From Lichenostomus cassidix (taxonomy: Eukaryota; Chordata; Aves; Passeriformes; Meliphagidae): a stretch of 64,000 nucleotides of DNA. This document shows, piece by piece, positions 51,585 to 64,000 of this stretch. The notes below the pieces were generated by a model, which ran no database searches, was not told the DNA's origin, and saw nothing but the letters and a program-made list of their open reading frames with translations. The DNA is taken from contig CM039189.1 of NCBI GenBank assembly GCA_008360975.2, forward strand, positions 14,140,056 to 14,204,055, read 5' to 3'. The position numbers and the translations under genes are program-made. The first letter of the stretch is position 1, and each line of letters starts with the position of its first letter.

Positions 51585-54500
51585 CTGGTGATAGAAAATC
51601 AAAGAAGTTGAGGCTAAAATGTGACACAAGGACAATATCACAACTCTAGATGAGACCAGTTCTGCTAACTGGTGACCTTCTGCTTGTGCTGGCCTCTTCA
51701 ATTTGAAAACCAATTTCCAAACTACAAGAAAGTGCATTTTTAATCTGAATCCAAATCAGATAACTGTTTAGAAAGTATCTCATGTCAGGGAAATTGGAGC
51801 TAACAATCTGGGTAGTAACTCTTACTCAACTGTATAGGTACTAAAGGAAGAAAAGATCAGGTGAAGAAAGCAAGTGCAATGTATTTCCAAACAAAGGAAA
51901 GAGAATAATTAAGCCTTTACAATAAGTATGCTGGCATGCCAAACACTTTAGAAAGGTTGGAGTAACTGTGAAAAAATAAGATACCACCTCACATAAATGA
52001 GAAACATGAAATAGAGAAAATAAATGTGGACAAATTACTATTCAGTTTCCTAATAAAGGCTTCCTATTAGAATAACTGGTAGCACGATTGCCCTTCTATA
52101 GAATTAATATAATTGTTTTTAAAGATAATTCAGATTTATTTAAATGCTAGTATATTATCTACTTTGCTGTACTCAAATAAAAATAGATCAAACCACAACA
52201 TGTTATGCTTTTAGCATGGGACATTCTCTATTCACCATGATTGCATAAATGCTCACTAACATCCTCATTTTTCTGAGGTAAAAGGACCCCATGTTTAATG
52301 GCACAAGACATGTAGCAGAGAGACAAATGGAAAACTCTTGACCTGGCATTCTTGTCCAGGTTCAAAAATGCACTTGAAAGGGCACAGAGAGCTCCCACCC
52401 CACCCTGCTGAAGCAGTATGCTTTCTAATATCTCCTCTCAAATTGTAAGAGATGACCTTTGATTAGAAAATTATACCGGGCCTACAAAAGAAAACATATT
52501 TTAAGTGAAATAGTTGCAACTATTGAGCATTCTTTTGTGATTTGTGGTTTTCTCTATCCTGTTTCAGACACTCTCAGACATTTCCTTAAAAATACATTAA
52601 TAGCTAAACCCCACCATTTTCCTAATAGAAATCTTACTGAGTATTAAGATCCCTGACTTTTGTTGCTTTTTTATTGAACAAGGGCAGTGAGAACATTTTT
52701 CCCTATGTGGCTTCTAAATTTTTTAAAAACTCTCTGCTTCCTTTGCAACAGAAAACAAATAAACAAACAAACAAACAAAACCCCAAATCCAACCCACTCT
52801 CACTCTGATTAAACTAATTCATAAGTAACTGTCTCTTTTAATGCAAAAAGAAAACCACAAAAAAAGGAAAATCTAATCACAACCAAGCCCTCAGAAACCC
52901 CTAAAAGAGGCAGCAAAATATACTTGAAACCGTATTTGGATAATGTTTTCTCAGGGCATTTTAAAACAAAGCCAGTTGTTGTAGATGAGGTCTCTGGTTG
53001 ACAACAATCAGCAGCCAGCCCCAGCCATCCAGGTTTGATTCAAGTATTAGCAAGGACTCTCCTTAACCAGAGCGGGTTACTCTTTAGCCTCCAGCACAGA
53101 CTCCTCCCTGCAACTCAGGCAACATCTCTGCTGAGAGCAGACTTTAGCAGAGCACACCTAGGTCTTCCTGGACATGCTTTCCCAACTAGCAGTAAGACAT
53201 TATTCTGTCCCATGTATTTCTACAATCTGTGAAAGCAACTACAACTTCAAATCAGCATTACTATTTTTATGCTTGCTAGGAAGCTACTTAAGCCTCTCAG
53301 GCATCCATGTAAACCACAGAAATCAACATCTGAGAGTGAGCCAATCTCTCTTAAACCAAGGAATAGGTCACTTGTTTAAATAGCTTTTCCTGCAACTACT
53401 GGAAACAGTAACTAAACAAACCTGAAGCAATTAGAAATGCTAATGTGATCTTCAGAATTTGACATTTTAACAACCACTACAAAACAAAACTGAGTTACTT
53501 TGTATAAATATCATAGATGTTAATTTAATTTATTTAATAAAGTCAATTTGCTCAAAACTGATCATTTGTACCTTAAGAAAGGTACTACAACTTACTGTCT
53601 TTAGGAATTATAAAAATTTCATTTAGCTATTGAGCAGAGAAGCTCAAGATCCAATAAGCATTGATTAATCCTGAAATAATAACAGTAAATGCTATTCTTC
53701 CAGAAATTTTCACTGCCTTTCAAATGGTCAGTGGAATGAATGTAAGGAACTTCTCCAGACATTTCCTAGGTACCGAAGCCCTTCTATGGATACATGTGTT
53801 TTAAACTTGCCCTGTTACCCAGAGGTAATAGGTAGCATTTCATTTACATATAGCAAGGCTCTAAGATTGCAGATGCACAGCAATAAATTCTGCATTAAGT
53901 GGTTAAAACTTCTGCACAGGCATATGTCGATTCTCATGCCATTCAATATCTAAATCCTAATCATGGAACTTTCTCTTGTGAAACAACTCTGAAGTTTGTC
54001 AAACTATTCTCTTTTAAAAGACAAAGCTAAAGAAACATACCAGTTTAACACTTGATTCATCAAATATGAAGACAGGCAGCCCTTCAGCAAAACAAAAAAC
54101 CCATGAGACTTTCTGCACATCTTCACCAAAATACCTGCAGTGCAGCAGGGAAGTAAATGGAAGCATCAGGTTCCAAACCTACTCTAAAACATCTCCATGA
54201 ACAGAAATTTCACTAATAACACAGCAGTTTTAGGAGAATTAAATGAAATGTCTGAATATTTAAGAATAACACGGTCTTTCTGCCACTAAAAATAAACCTA
54301 CAAGAATATAAGGTTTTAACCTGAATCATCAGATACAGAGACTTCTCAGCCTGGGCAGGGAAATGTAAGGCTTACCTGCAGAGCTAAAATGCATGAAAAG
54401 GATTAAGTGACCAATATATCCCCTGTGGTCAAGGAGAGCCTCAACAAGCAATTTTGTTCAACTGAGAAATAAGCTGAGTGCAATAAGCGGAAGTGTGAAA

Positions 54501-57500
54501 GGTTAGCTAACAGTAAAATAAGTGAAATCAGCTAAGTATAAAAGGGAAGTTACTGCTGTTCATTTAGCACCACATTTAGGGTCTCTGAACTAATTTCTCA
54601 GTGTTCTCACTCTCACACCTCTTGGCTGCAATAGGACATCTCATCCAGGACTCAATTCTGCTTATTGCAGGGCTTGCCATTTCCCATTCCTCCTGGCAAC
54701 AATTCCAGACTGCTTCTCTTTACCAACTAGAGGGACAACCACGGTTTGGTCCTCTACCATTCCTCCTTCTGACAGAGTGTCTTGAATATCCAGAATGCTT
54801 TCCCAATAGAGGAAAATAATTCCTAGCTCCTTTCTCTTGGAAGGCCACATCCTGTGCAGATAAGCCTGAAGGTGCAATTACAGACCAGCAAGTAACATAA
54901 ATCAGCTCTTCAGCTCACATAACCTCTCCTTTTACCAGTGCGGGCCTATGCACCATGTTATTGCAAACTACTTCAGAATTTTGCGATGAAAAATATCAGC
55001 TTGAAAGTTAAACAGTTAAAAATACACACCACATTTATTTTTGTAATCTTTGTAGATTGCCAACACCCTCTGCATCCCAAAAAGGAGTGGCTTATCAGAT
55101 GAACAGAGCAGCATTCCCTTGGAAGAAGTGTTTCAGGAGATCGTACTATTCCAGTTTAAACTCACTTTATATTCTTCTAAGGGAATTTTGGTCATTGAAA
55201 CTGCTAGAATCTTAATCGGGGTCTTAATAGTTTTGAAGAAATAGCTGCCCCCTTTTTATATGCTGTCTGTAAATGAAAGCTTGAATTCTGGAGTCCTGCT
55301 TTGCAGCGGTGGGTGAATTCCACAGCTGTGGGATCATGGAATATAAGAGGCCTAATTACACAAGGCAAGAATCAGTTCTGGTAGATGATTAAAAGCTAAA
55401 ATGAAGCTGAGTAGTTTAAGAGCCACAAAAGCTAGTTCTTGCCTGTCAATTCCAATAGAACGAACATTAACTTCTGTTAATCAAATCTTGAAAGAAGATT
55501 CAAACCAACCACAACATAGTAAAAGAAGTTTAAAAAGGGGGGTTTCATGCCTCATCAGGACTTTTTGCTGCAAGGGAAGTTTTCAAGTTCTTCAGTGTTG
55601 CTTTTTCAGGCTCCACATTGCAAAGACTCTGTGAGTACTTATGTACTAAAGTGTTAGAGCCACACATATAAAAGCTGCTTTATCTCTTATCTTCTCTACG
55701 TGGGAAGATTGGACTGAGAAAGCAAACCAACATCATCTCTTCAAGTCTGAGGCCAAAAACAGTAGCAAATACTGAGAAACAATCTCCATAAAGCACAGTT
55801 CTTAGTTTCATGCAGAGACCTCCTCTCCCTTTGGTGTCAGCCTTTCTGGCAGTGCAGCATTTTAGCTTTGCCTCTGTTCCAGTAGGTTCTGCTGGCCCCT
55901 TCACCCAACCTGGTGCCCACAAAGGTCTAGATTAACTTCCCAGCTCTGCCACAGATCTTTAAGACCTTGGTCATGTTATTTAAATTCTGACCCAGCACAA
56001 CACCTCAGCACAAATGCACCATATTCCCTACAGACTACAGTCTGCATTCCTAAGCAAGACAAACATCTCCATCCTCAGTCTGTAAGACAGGCATTGAAGA
56101 TGGTAACTCAGACATCTTTGAACCCTTTAAATTAGCTGTCATCTTTGCCACTGTAGTGTCTGTGTCTAGAAAAAAAGCAAAACAGAGCATTTGCTTGGAG
56201 TTTCTTACTAATGCAAACAACCAACAACATTATCAGCAGCCATTTCTGTGACACTTAAAAAAAGAACACATGTAACTTTCTTGGCTGTGACTGACTGAAA
56301 TCACAACAAACTAGCTACAGGCTAAAATTACAACCTTCCATTAGTAGTTACTAAGCATCCTAAGTTCCAAAAATGGAAATTAACCTCATGTTGACGACAG
56401 CTACATGCTTAGTGATATGTCACGATAAATGCGATTGTAAGGGACAAAGAGAGAAAAAAAGACCGACTTCACAATCAAAAAAAGATTAAGCAAGAGCACC
56501 TCTGGAATAGTGCAAATTACTCATTAACACATTTTTCAATTGTGTAACAATTCCTTTGTGTTTGGATCCTGTTTAGAGTAAAAACCGAACTTTTGAATAG
56601 GTTCTTAATTGTTGTCTAGCTTAAGAAAAAATATTTCAGTGCTGAAAGAATAGACACAATAAATTTATGGGCATATTAAAATATATATTAGGAGCTGCTT
56701 AACACATATCAAATTGCTTTCCAGTAATGACCACACAGATGAACACTTACAAAAACAAACAAAGAAAAAGCAAGTGAAATTATTTACTTCATGCTATGTT
56801 TTAAATATTTCAAACAAAATCCTACACAAGCATGAAACATGATCTATCATATTTCCCAAGCTAAGCAGGAACTGATGTTCTTTCTGGTTTGTAGCTTCAT
56901 ATATATGGACACATTTTTATGTGTTAAAAAGTTTATGAGTCTTGTGAACCCAATACAAAAGGATAAACAAGTTTCTATTAAAAATACTACTCTGCATTTG
57001 TAATTGTGTCAAGAACCACTTACCCTGTGAACTGAAAAAATACCTCAAAATCTTGTAAGACTGTTCTAAAAACCATTTTACATACAGGTTTGTTTGACCC
57101 AATGGCCTTTGGTTATGAATGATTGCAGACTAGATTCTGCAGCTGGTCTCTTCCTACAATGATAAATTTTGATAGCATTGCTCAACTAAGAAAACTGTGT
57201 CAGTCTTCCAAGCAGCCTGGTTGTTCTTTTTGTGGATCAGCACCTCTATTTGTGAGCTGCATTAATTTAGCCTGCAATTTTATTAAGTGAGGAGTCTCTG
57301 TAATTAGCAGTTACAAACATCCAGCTGCATTTCAAATTTTAAAGTCTGGGTTGCCTACCAATTGAACAGAATGTGAATGGCTTGGATGTCTTTATATTTT
57401 CCAGTAAATAAACGTATATGACTTACACCAAAATTACATGTGAGAAAAAGACATATTTAAGGCAGACAAACATGTGTACAACACAGCTGGGAGAAGTCAC

Positions 57501-57597
57501 AGTCACAGCTCTGGCATGCTTGGAGAGGTACCTTTCAAAGCCTCTGTTAAATGTATGCTGCTGCAATATAGTAAAAAGAGTAATAAAGATAACTTAC
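51585..57597 (-). other. COL24A1: COL24A1 intron between TSPN exon and helix exon 1 (6013 nt)
   Basis: No exon, RNA gene or intact mobile element recognised. An (AAAC)n-type tract lies at 52753-52783. Confidence 0.85.
52753..52783. repeat. (AAAC)n low-complexity tract
   Basis: Several near-perfect aaac units ending in aaaacccc; another member of the A/C-rich class seen in several introns. Confidence 0.9.
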
Positions 57598-58898
57598 AGG
57601 AGGTCCAGTTTCCCCCTTTGGACCTCTGACACTTCCCATTTCAAACATTTTGCCAAGATCTTCATAGTCATAAGCATTATTATCAATACCATTTTCATAA
57701 CTGTTTTCTGTATGATAAGTCTCATCAGCATCAAATGCACCTTCCTGCCCCGGATGGAGTTGATTATCCAGAGGGAGCTCAGCAGGCCAACTGTACAGGG
57801 TTGTGTTGAAGATTTGCTGCTTTTTGGTTGGTTCATCTAAATGCTGTTTTGCTTTTTCCATTCCCTTGCTTTTAGTTTTACTCTGTTTTACAGGGGAGAT
57901 CAGAGAAAGCTCACTATGTCTGCCTGCATCTCCTGTGGTATTAGCTGAACTATTTGGATATGATCCTGCAGGGGTTTTAGTGATGTTTCTTTTTTTGCTC
58001 CTCTCCTGCTGCTGAAGAGCCACATTGACGTTCTCCTGGAGTTCTGTTTGAGGCCAAGCTTCCAGCAACAGAGGTTTGGTCTCTGCAAACTCCCATGCTG
58101 AGGCATTTCTTAACTCAAAGTGGTCTGGTAAAAAATGAATCTGAGCAACGTTGATAACAGGCATATTTGATACTTCCTTCCATCTGTAAGCTGATATATC
58201 TTCCTGGTTTTCCTCATCAATGATCATCTTTGAAAAAACATCCAGCCCATCCGACACAAGTGAAGCCCCAAGCAGAGATCGATACGTTTCAGCCAGGCGA
58301 CACTGCTGTTTCACATATTTACAATAGTGTGCAGAAGCTTCTGCAGAGGGAATAATATCAAGCTGACATATAACTCCTTCAAAGCTGACAGAGTGAGAGT
58401 TCATCCTTCCCAGTGTAAATACACCCTCTGAATCAAATGTCTCTGCTTCAGAAAGTACTTCACTGGTGTGGTGCTTGTTTCCACACTCAGTAAATATGGA
58501 GACAGTCTTGTCTGCAATGCCAATGGCAAATGAATGCCATTGTTCATTATGAACACTATAATCAAAGTACACAGGCTGCTTCCCTCCAGTGTACACTGCT
58601 ACCTTTCTCGGTAGCAGCTGCACACCAAACTGCAGTCTGCTTTTGTTCCTAATACTGAAAAGAAAAGCATTACTGACTCTGTAAGAGTACAACCCAACCA
58701 GTAAGGTGAATTGATGCCCTAGATTCGATGGTATGACTTGAGTGATGGGGGACTCAATATGTGCATCACTACTCAGTACAACTCCTGATGCAGTTAGACG
58801 AACACCCTGAGGTAACAGAGAGGATGTTGAGGGCACTGTTGTCTCTGATGGCTCTTGGACATCTTTCACAAGGCCTAGTTGTTGAAGAACATCTATTG
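57598..58898 (-). CDS. COL24A1: COL24A1 TSPN / N-propeptide exon
   Basis: This 1301-nt exon starts with two bases of a split codon after a T-rich acceptor ending TTTTTACAG, and ends at donor CCT|GTAAGT. It encodes 433 whole codons (numbered here from the Ile after the split codon). Residues ~1-205 form the TSPN/LamG-like domain, with Cys at 138, 177, 192 and 199, the spacing expected for two disulphides in this family; the run VCQLDIIPSAEASA-like around 176-189 is the clearest family signature (Ile precedes Cys here). Residues ~206-424 are the fast-evolving variable region, with an acidic Tyr-rich stretch at 387-416. The triple helix begins at Gly425 with GPKGETGPP. Sequons for N-glycosylation are at Asn 84, 264, 304, 315, 319 and 364. 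The role is inferred from the family: a secreted N-propeptide that tunes fibril growth. The signal peptide must come from upstream exon(s). Confidence 0.97.
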
Positions 58899-59111
58899 CT
58901 GTAAAAAGAAATAAAGGCACACTGTTGATTTCATTTACAAGCTCAAGCATTCAGATCCATTTAAACAAATGTACACACAACATTTTAATGAATCTGTACC
59001 TCCCAGAGCATATACAATTAACACAGTAAGGTCACCAAATCCCTAGTGGAAGGCACTGATCTTTCACGTAAATCAAACAAATAATTAAAGCCAGAGCAAA
59101 AATTTCCATCT

Positions 59112-59148
59112 TAAAAAAAACCCAAAACCAAATGAAACAAACACACAG
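59112..59148. repeat. A/C-rich low-complexity tract
   Basis: aaaaaaaacccaaaacca followed by aaac and acac units on the plus strand. Confidence 0.8.
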
Positions 59149-60719
59149 AAATGTCCACAAAAGGCCCATTGTAGGTTAAATGACTTATGAAAGTGAAAAA
59201 TCCTCATTTTCTATCTTGAAAATTTCCAGTGATCAATGAATACACTTTGGTTAGCTCCTTATTTATTTGGCTAATCCTGTCTACTCTCTGAGCAGAGAAT
59301 TACTCTTTTTTAAAAAAAAAAAAAAAAATTCTTCTGCAAAAAACCTTCTGCAATAACCCATACTCTTCCTCTTTATCAGAAAAGTTTGAATGAAAGCGTT
59401 TGAGGGAATGGTTGCTTTGCTTACAAGGAGGGACCAGCTATTCATCACACAGTAACACCTCAGCAGAGTACTGGCAGATAGTCACTGGCTCAAAACAAAA
59501 TGCAAAGGTAAGCCTTGCCAAGGAGCTGCAGAGGTAATTCAGCTGGTATCTGGGAAGAATTGCTGTGCTTTCACAGGGACGTCTCCATCCAGCAAGCAGG
59601 GCCCTGTGCCTTTACAAAGCTGGCTACAAAGGGAATTGTTTTCCCAGTGGGATGACTGTATGTATCTGTGCCAAAGTTAGTTTGACTGAAAGAAAACAAA
59701 GATCTCTCCAATGCAACTGAGTGCACTGCCATCACCTCCTTCCCCTCAACACAGTTTACTTGTTAGGGCCATGGATGAGGTGAACTCTGGAGCAGTGGGA
59801 GTTGGGAGGAGCAAGGAAAGAGAAGAATTGTCAGGACCCAAGGGGTAGTGCTCCCATCTTCTGGCTCATCTCTCCCCCTAAAGTGCACGAGCCTGCAGCT
59901 ACCCTGACAAGATATTGAATTAAGAGTGTACTCCACAGCAGGGGACATTAAGGATACAGAGCAGCCAGCTGTCCTACTGATTTATGTTCTATAGATTTGA
60001 CTTTGGCATATGGAAGTCTGGATAGACCTTCCTACAGAGCAGTATGAGCAGTGATTTTTTCACCGTTGGATTCTCTACTTTCTCATTCAATGTGAGCTAT
60101 ATGCTTTAACCCTTTCCTTAGTCTGGGCCTTACAGTGTTTCCATCTTTTACCCAACTAAATATCTTCACCTAATGGGCAGAAACACAAGTATCTATCCCT
60201 CCTGATAAACTGAAATCATGTATGTCCTAGGATAAGAAATCAAAGCCACCTTTGGGTAAATCAACAGTTGAAGGTGACCCAGTTAATTTCATATTGCCTT
60301 AATCAGATTTGGGCAAGTTGGAGTTGGTGGGCATAGACACTTCCTTCAGGATGAATACAAAGACACTGTTAGACCCCTTACGATGCAACTGAAACACTAC
60401 AAAGGCTCAATAGGAGCTAAACCACACACCCCCAGAAGCCTTTCAGCAGGGTCTCAAAATAAGACAGCATTTATGGCATTGATTGATTAGCAAAACTGCT
60501 TGCCTGAATGTTTGTGAAATGTGCTATAGAAATATTGCAGACATTGAATCAAAATGCAATCATGGAAACATGGAACAAGATGATTGGGAACTAAAACATA
60601 TTACATGGGAAAGGGCTGAAGGAACAACATTTTCTTGGCCCAGAGATGGGAAGGTTTGAGGGAATCTAATTAAAATTGTCCATTATCTGAACTGAGGCCA
60701 TAGGTAAAACAGAGAAAAG

Positions 60720-60965
60720 CTGAGGAGTAACAGGCACAAGCTGCATCAGAAGAAGTTCCAGCTCCGCACAAAGAAAAAGCATTTTCACTGCAAAAGTGGT
60801 TAAGTGCTGGACCAGGGGGGCAGAGACGTTGTGTAATCACCATTCTTGGAGATTTTCAAAGACTAACTGGACAGGACCCAACAACCTGAAGTAACTTCAA
60901 CATTGACCCTGATCTCAGCAGCAGTTACGACCAGATGAGTTCAAGATCCCCCTAACCTAATTTTT
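60720..60965 (+). mobile_element. CR1-type LINE 3' fragment
   Basis: Follows the familiar order of the avian CR1 3' region: a 'caagctg..cagaagaagttcca' segment, 'attttcactgcaaaagtggttaa' like 'ttcttcactgtgagggtg', 'gcagagacgttgtgtaatcacc' like 'cagagaggttgtggagtctcc', 'cttggagattttcaaagact' like 'ctggagatattcaaaac', then 'ggacaggac', 'cctgatctcagcag' and 'ccagatgagttcaagatcc' before a cctaa end. Diverged, truncated, non-functional; the octamer tail is not visible. Confidence 0.75.
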
Positions 60966-63900
60966 CTGAATTTTTTTGCACAAGGGAAAACTGAACACTA
61001 ATTTTCATAAACAGCACTGCACAGAAGCATATGATATCATCTGTTTCCACCCCTCACTGGAACAACTTCCATGAAACACCTATCTTAAAAATTACTTGTA
61101 CCTAATGGTTGTACTGATCAAATAAGCCTGGCTAGGCAGATACAGACACTTTCTACGGCATTTGGCTGAGGGTACTTTTATTATGGACATGCTTATACTA
61201 AGTAAATAAAGCTATTAAATGGCACAAGAAAAATTAGGAGTAAAGAAGTTAAGGATTTGCTGCTATATTAAAATACAAGAGCCACTGAAACAAATGGATG
61301 TTTACACTTTTAAGTGGAAAAAAGGTCTCCTTTCCCAGTTTCCCTTTCTCTGTTTACTGAATGTATTCATAGCAAACTTTAAGAATAGACAGATGTTGGC
61401 TTAGTTTCAGTGGTAAATTATGAGAAGTGCCTGAGATTTCCTTGAGAGTGATTTACAAATTGGAACCAAAAGCATCAACCTGAATGCACTGTATGTACAT
61501 CTTGAAAATTAATTACACACCTTGTAGCATTTCTAGTCATGTTTGAAATTCACAGATGGGCCAAGATTATCCTGGCAGGTAGCCAGGGCAGACGGAGGTA
61601 CGGAGAAAGAGTATTTCTGCAGAAAGTCCTGCATACGCCAATTTCTCAAGATGTTTTGCCTCAGAGCAATTAATTCACTACGGCTGTATTTTTATCTGTC
61701 AGGCTGATAGTAGAGGTCAGGTTATAGCAGAGCTCCAAAGCACAGTGCATCTGCTAATGAACCACCACACTTTCCCAGGACCCCATCCTGCCTGGTCTGC
61801 CTGTGGCTCTGGAGGAGAAAGCTGGGCTTGCACTGCCCTTGTGGAGGGAAACTGGGAAGAAACACAGACCCTGTGCTCTGGGCAATGCAGTCTTACACAT
61901 GCAAATAATCTCCAAGGCAGAATACAATGCTCCAGTACTGCTGTGCCCTGGCTGGGCCAGCTGACTGCACAAGGAGAGCAGCCAGTCCAACCTAAGGCTG
62001 TGTCTAAATATCACATCCTAACCTGAAATATCTGGCAAGTACTCGCATTTTTTAAAATTTCTAATTATATATTTTTATTTTAAAATAATAATGCATGTGA
62101 TCTATCCAAAGTATTATAATTCAAGTATAATATAAAAAGCTTAAATTGGTTTAAAATAGTCAGCTTAAAAATGACATTTAGGCCTATAGCTACTAAATCT
62201 CAAACTGCAAGCAAAATTGCCAAATTTTTGGCAGTTCTGATTTGAAAAGAACACATAGTTTAAAAGTTATTAAAAGAAGAAAAATCATCAGCAAGTATGA
62301 TGATGAATAAGACTATTTCCTACCCTGTAAATAGATTGTTGCAAACGACAGGTCTTGAGAAAGCTAAACATAAATATAGGTTGTGTGAAAAATTACATTA
62401 AAAAAGCAACTATGAAGTAATTATTCCTTGCTGACTTGCTGCCTGTTAACCCACTGACAAGCCAAAAGGCTGTTCCAAACTTTTTTGGCCAGTCATTTAA
62501 TTTCTGATCCAACATGTATTTTTACTTTTTTTTTTAAGGCTTTCAGAAGCTCTTGGCAGCACACAGGATTTTGGGAGCAGGCAGCCCACTCATTCTTCCT
62601 CCCAGCATGACAACCACTATTTTCTTTACCTATCAGTTGTCAGTTTTCTTTGTTTACCCATGTCTACAAAACATCTGTCTTCACTTACTGCTTATTCAAC
62701 CCATTAGTCCCCCAAATTGTAACAGCTCAACTTCTTGAAGGAAAAGTTGTTTTGGGTTTTTGGTGTCAAGTGCTTTCCCTCCACCTTCCAGGAGAATTTT
62801 AAAAATTCACAACCTTACTGCATCATGAGGGAAGGCAAAACCTAACACCAGCTTTGGCAAAAAGCCTTCTGACCCTCTTGGGGCACAAAAGTAACGCCAC
62901 AAAGGAACTGGGGCTTTGATGAGGGGATCTGACTATTGGATTGTTTCACATGCGTATTCCATTCAGTCCCTTTTGTTCATTTCCCATGTTTCTCCATACT
63001 CACGACTACTCTGAAGGCAGGATCTCTCAGATGCTCTCTGTTTCAGCAATCTTAGCATACACATTTCTCCCTTTCCCTTTTCCAGCACAGGTAAGGAAAA
63101 GGAAAAAGACAAGGGCCATTCATTCATCAGCTCCACCAGAAACAAGAGTAATTACTCATCAGGTTGCCCATTTTCTAGGTGATGATGCATCTGCAATTGG
63201 ATACATTAAGATACCTGGCTGCAACAAATGCTCTCCTGGACACCAGATCAGACGACTGGCATAGGAAGGCCAGCAAGACACATTAGTTCTTCATGTCCTT
63301 GAGCCCCACTCAAAGTACTATTCCTCAAAGACTGAGACTGTATCTTTACATATATTTCACTGAACATGATTGATAGCAGCATACCAAACTGAACTAGGTA
63401 TATCTTCTCAGGTAAAGCATGCAGAGGCTGTCTCCTCCACTCAAGAGAGAAGGCGTGTTAATTAGCTAGCAATCTTTGTATTTGGCAGAATAGTCTTTTG
63501 TTCAAAATACAACTGCCAAGAAGGTTTATAAACCAAAGTGTTAACATGTTCCTAATGGGCAGGCAATCCTGTTCGTGGACAAACACTAGGAACCACAAAT
63601 GCAGTAATGCTAGCTCTGCAGCTTGTATACTGAGACTGAAGGATCTTGAGCTGCTCTATTTTTTTTTTTCCTGAGTTTTCCTCCTCTGAACTGCTTTTTT
63701 CAACCTTCTTTACACACTGTGCAAATAAAGTGCAAGAGGAACCAAATTCACTCATGGGAAGAAAGTTGCATCAAGATTCATTTTGATCCCAAGCAAGCAT
63801 TTAAAGAAAATAAAGTCATGTATGGCACTAGTGCATCAGGGATGGAGAAGAATTTCCATTCAGTAAGGCTTCCTATATGGCTATCTAGAAATGCTATTGG

Positions 63901-64000
63901 ATAACAATAACAATACAGCAACAAAATAATAATAGAAAAAAAGGAAACTCCTTCATCTGCTGGTGAGAAAATAAAAAAAATTCAATATAACCATGTTGAG

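Larger units (their letters stand above)
3074..58898 (-). other. COL24A1: COL24A1 gene, partial: 22 exons from TSPN domain into the triple helix
   Basis: Span of the exons recognised here. The gene encodes the alpha-1 chain of type XXIV collagen, a secreted fibrillar collagen of the XXIV/XXVII group. The assignment rests on one very long exon carrying a TSPN domain with four Cys, followed by 21 exons of 45 or 54 nt that all begin with an intact Gly codon. Their peptides align exon by exon, in order and without gaps, with the human type XXIV chain as I recall it. COL27A1 is the nearest alternative but fits the TSPN and helix sequence less well. No frameshift or stop was seen in any exon. About 433 N-terminal-region and 357 helix residues are covered; the signal peptide (right) and the remaining helix and C-propeptide (left) are not. 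Confidence 0.95.
58899..64000 (-). other. COL24A1: COL24A1 upstream intron or 5' region
   Basis: Lies 5' of the TSPN exon. No convincing signal-peptide exon, CpG island or promoter was found, so the first exon(s) probably lie to the right. Contains an A/C tract at 59112-59148, a run of about 17 A near 59311, and a CR1 fragment at about 60720-60965. A 40-nt phase-compatible candidate exon at 62324-62363 is discussed in the findings. Confidence 0.75.

Noticed and set aside
57598..58898. Assignment to COL27A1 or COL5A1/COL11A1 instead of COL24A1
   Set aside because: TSPN sequence, the position of the helix interruption and the exon-by-exon peptides fit type XXIV best; types V and XI split the TSPN region over several exons.
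59410..59450. GTAAGC donor-like site on the minus strand, considered as the end of a 5' exon
   Set aside because: The frame needed to join the TSPN exon has a stop codon just upstream and no signal-peptide-like sequence.
1..64000. CRISPR arrays, tRNA or rRNA genes, bacterial operons
   Set aside because: None seen; the sequence is ordinary vertebrate intronic DNA around collagen exons.

Overview
The window is vertebrate nuclear DNA, most likely from a bird. It holds the N-terminal half of one large split gene on the minus strand: the fibrillar collagen alpha-1(XXIV) chain, COL24A1. The sauropsid assignment rests on two decayed CR1-type LINE fragments, fairly compact introns, sparse interspersed repeats and A/C-rich low-complexity tracts; the exact species cannot be named from this. 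No bacterial-type gene, tRNA, rRNA or CRISPR array was seen.

Layout, read 5'->3' along the gene (right to left): 58899-64000 is intron or 5' flank, with the signal-peptide exon(s) either outside the window or too short to prove. The 1301-nt exon at 57598-58898 encodes the thrombospondin-N-terminal-like (TSPN/LamG-like) domain, the variable N-propeptide region and the first three Gly-X-Y triplets. Then come 21 triple-helix exons (51531-51584 down to 3074-3118), each starting with a whole Gly codon, each 45 or 54 nt, with canonical GT/AG introns of 94 to 6312 nt. Together they encode 357 helix residues. Compared with the human chain as I recall it, all 21 are consecutive with none missing, so the gene looks intact and functional. 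The rest of the helix and the C-propeptide lie to the left, outside the window.

The product is a secreted extracellular-matrix chain: the TSPN-bearing N-propeptide probably regulates fibril assembly, and the Gly-X-Y region forms the homotrimeric rod. The only helix imperfection seen is in the third helix exon, at a place where the human chain is also interrupted; here it carries a basic R-A-K-R motif that looks like a proprotein-convertase site.

Other structures worth attention are a perfect 39-bp-arm palindrome with an adjacent direct copy (45894-46004), a decayed exon-like Gly-X-Y relic in an intron (3877-3925), a 24-bp perfect tandem duplication (49202-49252), and G-rich-in-transcript low-complexity tracts. 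I found no wholly new biological system; the palindrome and the R-A-K-R motif are the best leads.
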